A DNA stretch of 17,111 bases from assembly GCA_964017145.1 (NCBI GenBank), contig CAXHKQ010000130.1, forward strand, positions 1 through 17,111, written 5' to 3'. Both the position numbers and the translations under genes were made by a program. This DNA is from Agrocybe praecox. Its lineage: Eukaryota; Basidiomycota; Agaricomycetes; Agaricales; Agrocybaceae. The number at the start of each line of letters is the position of its first letter. Position 1 is the first letter of the stretch. Shown here piece by piece: positions 1 through 9,280 of this stretch. The notes under the pieces were generated by a model. It saw only the letters and a list, made by a program, of their open reading frames with translations, was not told the DNA's origin and did no database searches.

Positions 1-160
1 GCACAATTTCGTGTATGCTTGAAATTAATGAGCTAAGGTAGTAAAAGTTACAACATTTCAAAGACAAACAACGCCCAATGTTCATAAGTTTCTCGCAAAA
101 CATTCGAATAAAAATAACCTCTTCTTAACAACCTTTCCATCTGACCATCCACCCGCCCAG
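1..160 (+). other. 3' end of an upstream Top2 intron
   Basis: AT-rich sequence with no coding signal, ending in a pyrimidine/C-rich tract and CAG at 158-160. The Top2 reading frame begins immediately after it in phase 0. The exons for the ATPase and most of the TOPRIM domain must lie upstream of the window. Confidence 0.8.
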
Positions 161-2299
161 GAAAAATACCTCTACACCAAGAGCACCAAGGAGATCACCT
201 ACCAGGACTTCATCAATCTCGAGCTCGTCCTCTTCTCCAACGCCGACAACGTGCGCTCCATCCCCAGCGTCGTCGACGGCTTCAAGCCCGGCCAGCGCAA
301 GGTCATGTTTCACCTGCTTCAAGCGCAACGACAAGCGCGAGGTCAAAGTCGCCCAGCTGACCGGCTCCGTCGGCGAAATGTCCGCCTACCATCACGGCGA
401 GGCCTCCCTCAACTCGACCATCATCAATCTGGCCCAGAACTACGTGGGCAGCAACAACATCAATCTGCTGGTGCCGTCCGGCCAGTTTGGCACGCGGCTC
501 AGCGGCGGCAAGGACAGCGCCTCGCCTCGTTACATTTTCACCCTGATGTCGCCGCTGACGCGTCTCATCTTCCATCCGGCCGACGATCCGCTGCTCAACT
601 ATCTGACCGACGACAATCTGCGCATCGAGCCCACCTACTATGTGCCCATCATCCCGATGGTGCTGGTCAACGGAGCCGATGGCATCGGCACCGGCTGGTC
701 CACCAAGATCGCCAATCACAATCCGCGCTCCATCATCCGGAGTCTGCGCAACATGCTGCAGGGACGCCAGCCGGAGCAGCTGGAACCGTGGTACAAGAAC
801 TTCACCGGTCAGGTGGAGGCGGTCGGCGATTCGCGGTACTTCACCATCGGCACGGTCGCGATGCTCGATGACAATCAGCTGGAGATCACGGAGCTGCCGA
901 TCGGCACCTGGACGCAGGTGTACAAGGAGAACGTGCTGGAGCCGATGTTGCACGGCAACGAGAAGCAGAAGGCCACCATCACCGACTACAAGGAGTACCA
1001 TACGGATACGACGGTGCGGTTTGTGGTCACGCTGGCGGATGGCGAGCAGCGGAAGCTGGAGCAGGAGGAGGGCGGCTTCCATCGGGTGTTCAAGCTGTCC
1101 GCTTCGATGAGCCTGAACTCGATGCACGGCTTCGATCGGAACAGCTGCCTGCGCCGCTACGACAAGGTGAACGATATTCTGGCGGAGTTTTACGAGATTC
1201 GGCTGGAGTTCTATGTGAAGCGCAAGGACTACATGACGGGGCAGTTGCAAGCGGAGGCGGATCAGCTGTCGGACCGGGCGCGGTTCATTGTGGAGAAGTG
1301 CGACCAGACGCTGGTGGTGGAGAACAAGAAGCGCAAGACGCTGGTGGATGAGCTGATCAAGCGCGGCTATCGGCGGATCCGGTGAAGGCGTGGAAGAAGC
1401 GCATCGCGATGGAGGACGAGGAGGAGGCGGACGGGGACGCGGACGCCGACGATGCGGAGGATGAGGACGATGATGAGGCGACGGCAGCGGCGAAGGCGAA
1501 GGCGCGAGCGGCGAAGGTGGATCCGAACAAGGCGTTCGCGAAGCTGACGGATGTGCAGAGCTTCGACTATCTGCTGGGCATGTCGATGTGGATGCTGACG
1601 GAGGAGCGCAAGAATGAGCTGCTGAAGCAGCGCGACCAGAAGCTGGATGAGCTGGCGACGCTGCGGGCCAAGTCGCCGGAGCAGCTGTGGCTGGCCGATT
1701 TGGAGGCGCTGGAGCAGAAGTTGGATGAGGTGGAGCAGAAGGAGCGGGCGGATGAGGAGGGATCGAATTTGAAGCAGGCGCTGTTTATGGCCGGGAAGGG
1801 TAAGGGAGGGGCGAAGGGGGCTAAGGCGGAGCCGAAGGGCAGGGCGAAGAAGGGCGGCAAGATGTCGAGCGCAGCGCAGGACATTTATCCGACGCCGTCG
1901 GCGGTGAAGATCGAGTACAAGGTGCAGGCGGAGACGGTGGCCAAGTACGAGAAGATGCTGGTGGCGGAGACGAAGAAGAAGGAGCGCGCCGCGATCAAGG
2001 TGGAGAAGGGAGCGGGCGGCGATAGCACGGCCAATGATAGTTTGGTCGGAGGTGGCGGAGAGGCTGGTGGCGAGGATGAGTTCGATCAGATGGTGTCGGG
2101 CGCTGGGGCGGCGGGTGCCGGTGCCAAGGAGACGAAGCCGACGGCGGCGGCGCTTAAGAAGGCCGCGACGGCGGCGAAGGGCGGAGCGGCGAAGAAGCCG
2201 GCGGCGCCGCGCGTGAAGAAGGAGAAGGAGGCAAAGTCGCCGAAACCGAAGAAGGGCGCCGCGGATGGGATGAAGCAGTCGAAACTGAGCTTCTCGAAG
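161..2299 (+). CDS. Top2: Top2 exon: cleavage core, C-gate and start of C-terminal tail
   Basis: The exon opens after CAG at 158-160 with EKYLYTKSTKEITYQDF, matching the sequence just after the TOPRIM domain, and ends at AAG before the donor GTGAGT at 2300. It carries the winged-helix domain with the active-site Arg-Tyr pair (SPRY), the tower domain, the coiled coil (QLSDRARFIVEKCD) and the C-gate segment (SFDYLLGMSMWMLTEERKNE). From about 1780 it becomes a Lys/Ala/Gly-rich tail ending in the PCNA-box-like KQSKLSFSK. Two single-base shifts interrupt it: an extra T in 308-310 after KVM, and a missing G at 1372-1373, where the expected RGYRADPVKAW loses its frame and hits TGA at 1383. Confidence 0.92.
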
Positions 2300-5281
2300 G
2301 TGAGTTGAAGGGGGTGGTATTTTTGTGAAGAATTAACGTGATTTGAATCAGTTGAAGGCCCTAAAAATGTAGCCTGTAGCCTGATCGCAAACTACTAAGG
2401 AGTGCGGCAGAAAAAAAACGCATAACTTAAAAATGCAATAACTAAGGAACCTGTACAGCAATCTTGAAAAATATAACGGAATATGAAAGAAGGTTTATTA
2501 TATTTCTCTAGATCCCAATATCGCTCTGGACAATTCGGTGGGTTGGCTTCCGTGGGTCCGAATGTGATGTTATTATCATAGTACCAACCAATCGTATAAG
2601 AGCTATGATTTACGACGTTAAATCGGGCTATTCAGCCACAAGTTTCTTCATTGCGTCTCTGTTCAGCATTTCATAGACTTGATAGCACCTTAGCTAGCAC
2701 AGACTTTTTTTTGCAAGTTTAATCTCATCGCCTCTCTTACTATATCTTCAAAATTGCGAACCGACAACATAAGATTTTTCTTCACGAGAACAACCACTTC
2801 TCAGCCATTTTTGGCCTCGAGAGAATATTTTTACTTCCAAACCCTGTTTTTCACTATAACTTTACGATTAACTTTTTGATTATGCAAAAAATCGAGTGAA
2901 ACCCCATATTTAACAATGGTTTGTGAGTTTATCACGTAGAACACACCTCTCGATTTACTTTATTCCCATATCTTGTTGAAAATTATTTCTGTGTTGCAAT
3001 AAAAACCATAACTACCCATTTTTCTCTGTTATTTTTTATCTTATTGGACTATAACTATCGGAACACTTTAGCTATGATGAATCCATGATACAGATGTTAA
3101 GTGAATAGTTTTAAAATCTAAATTGTGTTTGTTTTTCTTGGTTTGGACATCCAGAAGACATGGATTCGAAGCTCCAGATTCATATTCACGTTCTCAAAAT
3201 GACTGAATTTTAGAAACACGATTTATCAACATTAAATTAGTCGGGACAAATTCGATAAAAATATGTATTGTTTGTGTGATAGCGAAATGTGTCGATAAAT
3301 CGAAAGTTCGTATCGAAAAATCAATTTGGGGCTCTGTTAAAGCCAATCTAAATAAAATATTGACTGGGCAGCCCTGCGCCACCTGTGGCAATATCTTAAA
3401 ATGTCTTTCTAGAAAATGTAGTGCGGATAAATAACTTCAATTCCTAAAACAACATTTAATCTCAACATAATTCATGATAATGTTTGGTCAGGTTTGAGTA
3501 CAGAAAATCGAGTACAACAAATCCACAACGGCTTACTTTGGAATGGAATTAAGACCAATCAGTTTGATTTGTCATGTCATAACAAATTTAACTATATGGT
3601 AAATCGGAGATATGGCTCTCTCGAATTGCATCATTTGTTTTTTGAAAATGTCAGCCGTTGTCAGAAAAAAGTTAGTCGTAAAGTGACCACCCTGTAGATA
3701 GAAGTGGGATCTATAAGACCCGATAATTTCGATAATTTATCAACTTCTGATCTATTGGCCATGATCTGTTGACTCCACTGCAGATTCTCAATGAATTGTT
3801 TGATGACGAATGCATAGGATTTCTAATATGGATGCCATTGTTGTACTGTTACATATTTCAAAGGAAAATGATTACACGTGACAAAATCAATGATTGCAAG
3901 TAGATTCCGAGTTCCGAGCTATAGTAGATAAAATGCGTTTTTTCTGCCACTCACTCACAAACAATCAGCTGAAAGCGTTAACAATTATAAAATGCAGCTG
4001 TAAGGAATGTATTTCGATAGCTCAAAAGTTATGTTGAAGTTCATGTCAGTTTCTTCTTTTTTTTCTTCATCATTCGAACAATATGACATACATCTTTGTT
4101 GCTCCTACTTGTCTGAAGCAAAGATAAAGACTCCATCGATAGATGAGATCGAGTTCAACTGCAAGAAACTGCCTCATTACAATTATTGTTTCGAAAATCA
4201 ACGCATGATTTATTCAATGAGCTAGGGTAGTAATTCAATATCATGATTTGTGGAATAAACAAAGTAAAATAGTCTACAAAGACTAGAGCAGAGAAAATAA
4301 CAAATAGCAATTTATTCAAAAACGAATATTCCATTTTTCGAACTCAAATGAGTTCCAACTTCCAACCAATCAATCCATTACCAACCAATAAATGTGTTGC
4401 AACTCAACAAAATACGTTCTTTCCTCTGCGCAGAAAACGATGACTCCGACGACGACCTTGACGAGATCGACGAGGTCGTTGTTCGAAACGCGAGCCGACC
4501 AGCCGACGAGCAGCGTCCAAGGTAAGTGTCTATATAGACCATGTCCCTAGAGGGTCCCTAGCCCATGCCAGATCAGACTTTAACCCAACCGCATTCCATC
4601 CATCCTCTCCCAATGCGCAGAAGGTCGACTACGCCAAGCTGATGGGCGACGACGACGAGGAGGACGACGCCCAGCAGGCGGGCGACACCAAAGCCTTCTC
4701 GTCGGACGAGGACTTTGGCGGCAAGAACGGCAACAAGGCGGGAGCGGGGCAGCGATGACGATGACGACGACGACGTCCAGAGCATCGACGATTCGCCCGT
4801 CAAGAAGCCGGCGCCGAAGCGCAAACTGGCGCCCAAGGTCGAGGCGGCCAAACCGAAGGCGGCCGCCGCTGGCGGCAAGCGTTCGAAGACCGTTGCGATT
4901 TCGGACAGCGACAGTTCGGATTATGGGGCGAAAAATGTGAGTTGAGCTTCATCGGAATTCTAATCATAGATTCAATCAAATAGGCAATTCATTCTGTGTG
5001 TGATAATGTTATTCTGTATTATAAAATTCGAATTTTCTTTTATCATTTCAATTAAATCATTACATTAGATTTGATTGAGCTCAATGACTAAATTAGAATA
5101 AGTATTATATTCTGTGGCAATTGCAATTTGATTTCAAACGCCAAACTAATTTAATTTGAATTATTTGTTTGTGATTTTGTGACCTTACTAACTCGATCTT
5201 TTTCCTCCTCTCACTCCACAGAAGAAGAAGAAGCGTCCGGCGAACCGCAGCGATTCGGATTCGGATTCCGATTTTAATTAG
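161..5281 (+). CDS. Top2: DNA topoisomerase II, 3' part (4 exons, 5 frameshifts)
   Basis: Type IIA topoisomerase passes one DNA duplex through a transient double-strand break in another; it acts in the nucleus in replication, condensation and segregation. Exons are 161-2299, 4434-4521, 4621-4936 and 5222-5281, all in phase 0, giving about 867 residues; the ATPase and TOPRIM parts are outside the window. Diagnostic motifs in order are SIPSVVDGFKPGQRKVMF, MSAYHHGE, GSNNINLL, GQFGTRLSGGKDSASPRY with the catalytic Tyr codon at 531-533, IPMVLVNGADGIGTGW, ITELPIGTWTQVYKENVLEP and DYKEYHTDTT, then the C-gate helices and a Lys/Ala/acidic tail ending SDSDSDFN. The frame breaks at 308-310 (+1), 1372-1373 (-1), 4434-4437 (-1), 4484 (-1) and 4746-4749 (+1). 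Each lies in a homopolymer, and the correct protein resumes at once. Family identity is certain. Whether the breaks are sequencing errors or real is not; with no other decay visible I favour errors. Confidence 0.93.
2300..4433 (+). other. large Top2 intron, 2.1 kb
   Basis: It is bounded by donor AAG|GTGAGT and an acceptor with a pyrimidine-rich tract ending GCGCAG. It is AT-rich with no convincing coding region; the short open frames at 3194-3391, 3494-3697 and 4007-4225 show no family resemblance that I recognise. An imperfect inverted pair (GCAGAAAAAAAACGCA near 2406 and TGCGTTTTTTCTGC near 3932) could be the ends of an old ~1.5-kb insertion, but no target duplication is visible. Confidence 0.85.
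4434..4521 (+). CDS. Top2: Top2 short exon, acidic patch then basic RRAASK (two frameshifts)
   Basis: The first part reads NDDSDDDLDEIDEVV in one frame and the last part reads KREPTSRRAASK in another. Only this pair fits the phase-0 junctions on both sides and resembles known Top2 tails (acidic stretch, then PRET..RRAA). The exon is 88 nt. Adding one A in the run at 4434-4437 and one C next to 4484 makes 90 nt, exactly 30 codons. The donor is AAG|GTAAGT at 4522, and a 99-bp intron follows. Confidence 0.78.
4621..4936 (+). CDS. Top2: Top2 C-terminal tail exon (one frameshift)
   Basis: The exon begins KVDYAKLMGDDDEEDDAQ after CAG at 4618-4620 and ends SDSSDYGAKN before donor GTGAGT at 4937. 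The tail is alternately acidic and Lys/Ala/Pro-rich, with several SD/SDSD motifs that resemble casein kinase 2 sites in other Top2 tails (inference). The G run at 4746-4749 is one base too long: the upstream frame stops at TGA, and the downstream frame resumes GSDDDDDDDVQSIDDSPVKK. Correcting it gives 105 codons and keeps phase 0 at both junctions. Confidence 0.85.
5222..5281 (+). CDS. Top2: Top2 terminal exon
   Basis: After the acceptor CCACAG (5216-5221) the frame reads KKKKRPANRSDSDSDSDFN and stops at TAG (5279-5281). The exon is 20 codons in phase 0, with no frameshift. The basic cluster could belong to a nuclear-localisation signal; the terminal SDSD repeat is acidic and probably phosphorylated (inference from the family). 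Confidence 0.9.
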   Translation, partial: KKKKRPANRSDSDSDSDFN

Positions 5282-5740
5282 GCGGCCGGTGATTTTAGCG
5301 GTTGTCGGCTGTGCATTTAGCAGAGCAGCTGCAGCAGCAGTTTATTAGCGTGTATGTGCGATAGCGTGCGTGCGTGTGTGTGTGTCGTATTCCGGAGCTC
5401 GAACGAACAATATCGAATCGGCAGTGCGTTTATATTTGTAACACATAGTAATATAAAACAAAAAAACGACTCACATCCCTCACCACACCCACACCCACAC
5501 ACTTACACATATGAATCTGGTCGGCGACATTCCGCGCGAAGAAGAAGAAGAATATTATGGTCACTTCGTACAATATTTGTGTATGACTATGGAGGAGCGC
5601 CGAGCGCCGGTCTGTGTGTAGGATTCGTTTTTAAATCCAAATAATCAGTCCCCCCAAACCCATAATATGTTTATTAATGTAACACACATCTTTTTGTCTA
5701 TACATATAATATTAATAAAATATGCAATCCAAAAAATGAC
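5282..5740 (+). other. Top2 3' UTR with polyadenylation signal
   Basis: Non-coding sequence with a CAG-rich patch (about 5322-5340), a short GT microsatellite near 5370-5388 and a CA-rich stretch near 5485-5510. The best polyadenylation signal is AATAAA at 5714-5719, placing the likely transcript end near 5735-5745. Open frames at 5354-5644 are low-complexity by-products of these repeats. Confidence 0.7.
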
Positions 5741-5858
5741 GTCTGCTTATGTTTTGCCTCGATTCTTTGATTAGGGCCGATAGATAAATAGAAACCATCA
5801 ATTCAACCATTACATTATACCAACCATGTTTTACGTTTTTAGCAATAATAAAATATAT

Positions 5859-6056
5859 TGTTACGGTAAGCCAACCCTAGAGAGCATTCCCACTCAAACG
5901 GGGAAATATGATCGAACAATTCGGTATAAATAAGCTCACTCACAGCAGGACAATCACTCTGCGTTCTTGTTCTGCACAATGCACTTCGATCAAAGTTAGT
6001 TAGTTTACAATAAAAACCCTTACCGATTCTTCACCACACCTTCTGGCCACCTGACA
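5859..6056 (+). mobile_element. solo LTR of a gypsy-type retrotransposon
   Basis: A 198-bp block starts TGTTACGG and ends CACCTGACA (TG...CA). It is flanked by ATAT on both sides (5855-5858 and 6057-6060), a 4-bp target duplication typical of Ty3/gypsy integrases. Inside are a TATA box (TATAAATA, 5925-5932), a plausible initiator about 28 bp downstream (ATCACTCT), and AATAAA at 6009-6014, in the order expected for an LTR. No internal retroviral-type genes or second LTR are present, so it probably arose by LTR-LTR recombination. The ATAT duplication is weak evidence on its own because the flank is AT-rich. Confidence 0.75.
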
Positions 6057-6522
6057 ATATGTTGTCTCGCCACCTTAATTTCGTTCCAAAACATATTGTT
6101 TCGGCTGAAAGTTTAAGCCATGTGAAAGGGAAAATCGTTGATTTGCAATCCGTGTTTATTCGCATTCGGATCGTGTAATTGCAGGTTTTAGTTTCAAAGT
6201 AGTGATCTGCATTTTTTAACGACGTCTAAAATATACCTAGAGTAGATGCCCATGTCCCACAATCGGACACTTCATAATTTTAAAATCGAGGAAAAATAAA
6301 GAAGCAATTGTCCGATTTCTAAGCCCTTTGCAACATTATTATTTATTTATTCAAATGTTATTTTCCATCGAGAGTTTTTGTGGAACAGACCCCTTGTATC
6401 GGACACTTCATACATATTCAAAGATTCATTTGACCATATATCTTTCGAATATATTGATTGCTTCACAAAAACGTATGCTCTCGGGAAAAAGTGTCCTATT
6501 GAAACGACGTTGAATAAACACA
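6057..6522. other. AT-rich spacer with a short direct repeat
   Basis: No gene is seen. The 15-mer ATCGGACACTTCATA occurs twice in direct orientation, at about 6263 and 6398, each followed by an AT-rich tail. A partial inverted copy (CAATTGTCCGATTT) lies at about 6306-6319. This may be a fragment of an unrecognised repeat. The open frames at 6328-6513 and 6378-6722 have no recognisable domain, and the latter runs into the hAT element. Confidence 0.5.
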
Positions 6523-7898
6523 CAGTGGCGGATCCAGTGGGGGCTACGGGGGCTCCAGCACCTGCTCGATTGCGGGCAGTTCTAGTTTTAATGGCCGAAG
6601 TGGTGCGAAGCGGCATTTTTATATTATTTCACCTTTTAGGCACAATGAAGATCGCTGTGCCGGCTATTCCAAAAAAGTGGCATGATGAGTATTACATTTG
6701 TTGTAAAATATGTAAATTTTGATACATTCAAAATCGGGGAATCAAAAATGATCCACAATCAAATCAAAGCACTACTGTCATTTTAAAGTATTCTTCCATA
6801 ATTTGTCTACATATCATATAAGAATTGTTCGCTACGCCTGCTTATTATTGTTAGTTCAGTTTATAATTCGGTCTCTGATTTCGTAACAATTAATGTAATG
6901 TCAGCAGTGGCGTAGCCAGGTAGGTGTTTTCGGGTGTTTAACACCCCCCTGAGCTCCGGGATTTGTTCACATGTAGGGTTTAAAAATCAATAATTCAAAC
7001 TTTCTACATTTGAGAAGTTATTGATCGAATTGATATAAGCGACATCTGAACGATATTTTCCAATATTAATATGTAGTTTGGACCGCTCCTACTTCGTGAA
7101 CAAGATTGATTGCACATTTTTCGGGCTTCTATCAGCAATAAGCTACATAAATACTAGAATTTCATATAAACAACTAAACAAATCTCGGCTCTCGGTAGGT
7201 TCAACGACGCAGTCAATTTATTTTTTCCGTTCGTTATTGATAAAACTATGATTATAAAAACATAATATTAATGACTATGATTCAACACTGCATTAGTCAC
7301 AATTTTTCTTCAAATTCGTATAGTATGCCCTGATAAACACAAAAAAATGTCGGCCCTACGGGCCGTTTCTTAGATATATTATACTGAAAAAAATGCTTTA
7401 GGGCTGTCTTTCTTGTGAGAACGATAAAAAATATTTAGAAAAAACGAACTTATCGTCGAAAAATACACTCAAGAGATCATAGTAATACTATACTGAATAT
7501 GTTCCATGTTGAATTCTAGGTTTTTGGTTTCCACGTAATGATACTTTCACTCGGAAAATCCAATAACACCCCCCAGAGCAAAAAGCTGGCTACGCCACTG
7601 AATGTCAGATGTATATTTACTCGATCCTTCTACTAAGTGTTTAAAAAATGTTTGGACAAATTCTAGATAGACATCATGTTGACAAATAAAACACAACCCT
7701 TGACGAAATAATCGATGTATTTTTTTTCCTTTTGACTATAATAATAATTGTTTTTCGATGAAAGGCGTTTTCGAGGGTATATAATCCTAATATAACGAGC
7801 TAAAAATGCTATTTAACGCCACAACCGTGTTATCAATTTGGTTGAAATTCGAAGAAACAAAATTCTAGCCTCCCAACCAAATCCTGGATCCGCCACTG
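6523..7898. mobile_element. outer non-autonomous hAT-type element
   Basis: The terminal inverted repeats are CAGTGGCGGATCCAG at 6523-6537 and its exact reverse complement at 7884-7898. The start CAGTGGCG is common to many hAT elements. The flanking octamers TAAACACA (6515-6522) and TATATACA (7899-7906) agree at 6 of 8 positions, consistent with a decayed 8-bp target duplication. No transposase is present. Removing the inner insertion leaves about 670 bp. Being interrupted by another element, it is the older of the two. Confidence 0.8.
6905..7600. mobile_element. inner non-autonomous hAT-type element, nested
   Basis: The terminal inverted repeats are CAGTGGCGTAGCCAG at 6905-6919 and its reverse complement at 7586-7600. 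A perfect 8-bp target duplication AATGTCAG flanks it (6897-6904 and 7601-7608). The element is 696 bp, AT-rich inside, with no coding capacity, and was mobilised in trans by a hAT transposase. The subterminal CACCCCCC tract (left) and GGGGGGTG (reverse complement of the right end) extend the symmetry. Confidence 0.93.
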
Positions 7899-8254
7899 TA
7901 TATACAGTTGTGTGCATTTAATTACGCACGATTCTTTTGAGACGCTTTACTTGCGAATTCTCGTATGATGCGGTCCAAAGATAAAATTTTGTTTCTAGAT
8001 TATGATAGTCCTATGAACGATGTTCAAAATGAGCTAACATTTTACAACAACAATTCACTCGACATATGATATATTGAGCGAAACAACGTAAAATATGTAT
8101 TGTGTCTGTGCATATAATTACGAACGATTTGAATGACCCGGTTCCCTCGCAATTCTTTCGATTTCTTTTCAATTTCTTCATAATTTTTTTTGTTAATTAT
8201 GAATTATCGTATGATCTACTATCACACTGTACAAAAAAATCCAGTCAGAACCTT
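7899..8254. other. AT-rich spacer with a diverged two-copy repeat
   Basis: No gene is seen. GTGTGCATTTAATTACGCACGATT (about 7910) and a relative, CTGTGCATATAATTACGAACGATT (about 8106), lie in direct orientation roughly 195 bp apart, both followed by a CGC/GCGAATTCT-like stretch. They may be parts of an old Tc1/mariner-like terminus, but no matching inverted end was found. Confidence 0.4.
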
Positions 8255-9097
8255 TTCAACACGTCTCAGGAGTGAATCAAAGTTTCCAAGTGCATGGTGT
8301 GCGGTCAGCCCAGTATCGAGCGTTAACGTTGGATTTCGAAAATGTGTTTCTTTGTCAAAATAAGTTAAATCAGCAGTATTATCAGGCTACAAAATATCAA
8401 TTTTATAGAGCCATGTTTGGCTCGTGAAAACCAGCGTAGAATATAATAAGAATTCTCAAATTTATCCAAATAGCGCCTATTTGTTGAGTTTACCATGAGA
8501 ACGTGTGAACTTTTTCGAATGCTTCTAATTGTAAAATTTGGAGCGTTTATGCTCCAAGCAGAAAATATTAATCTCGAATTTTTAGTATTAACATTGAGCT
8601 AACGCCGAGCATATAAACAATGAGTATTGTATGAATTAGACACCCATACGCAACATAAAATCAATATAATGCAATAGAAATACAGATAATACTCAAAATC
8701 GACTAGGAACCTTATGGAACAGTTACAAAAGGCTATTAGCCACATTATTATCTAGCCTTGCTTTCTCCAGTATCATTGATCACATCATTCTTTGATACGT
8801 GTGGGTGTCTAATTCATACAATTCTCATTGTTTATATGTTCGGCGTTACCTCAATATTAATACTACAAATTCGTGATTAATATTTTCTGCTTGGAGCATA
8901 AAAACTTCAAATTTTAGAATTGGAAGTATTCGTAAAAGTTCACACGTTCTCAAGGAAAGCTCAACAAATAGGCGCTATTTAAATAAATTTAAGGACTCTT
9001 ATCATATTCTACGCTGTTTTTCTCAAGCCAAACATTCCTCTATCAAATTGCACACCATGCACTTGGAAACTTTGATTCACTCCTGAGACGTGTTGAA
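8255..9097. mobile_element. foldback (long inverted-repeat) element
   Basis: The left arm (about 8255-8651) begins TTCAACACGTCTCAGGAGTG. The right arm (about 8798-9097) is its reverse complement, ending CACTCCTGAGACGTGTTGAA. Similarity continues inward through CAAATAGGCGCTATTT-like and GTTTATATG-like blocks to AATTAGACACCCA / TGGGTGTCTAATT, leaving a unique centre of about 150 bp. The left arm carries about 95 bp (8303-8397) absent from the right. No protein is encoded. Arms of 300-400 bp would form a very long hairpin; arm divergence shows it is not recent. No clear target duplication is seen at the arm ends. Confidence 0.85.
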
Positions 9098-9280
9098 TAG
9101 GTATGGTGTGCGGTCAGCTCAGATAACAATTTCTCAAGACAAGTTTTGACTCCGCGGCCCTTCTAACTATCAGAAATCAGTGCTTTGACAAGACTTTAAA
9201 TGCCTCTCGCGCGAACTCTCGAATTGTTTTTATACATTGAAAAGTTTAGGATGGATGAAACACTCATCATATCAATACTA

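Noticed and set aside
251..871. 206-codon + frame starting within the Top2 exon
   Set aside because: It begins in the correct Top2 frame (RSIPSVVDGFKPGQRKVMF) but from about 308 onward is the wrong frame, produced by the extra T. The true protein continues in the next frame.
303..1250. 315-codon - strand frame opposite Top2
   Set aside because: It is a shadow of GC-rich coding sequence; the + strand encodes an unmistakable topoisomerase II.
3494..3697. 67-codon frame in the large Top2 intron, followed by AAAGTGACCACCCTGTAG
   Set aside because: It is AT-rich, short and without recognisable similarity. The terminal GTGACCACCCTGTA reminded me of repeat-element ends, but I could not support a boundary.
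5354..5644. 96-codon frame in the Top2 3' UTR
   Set aside because: It is low complexity from GT/CA and GAAGAA repeats, without a domain, and lies within the transcribed 3' UTR.
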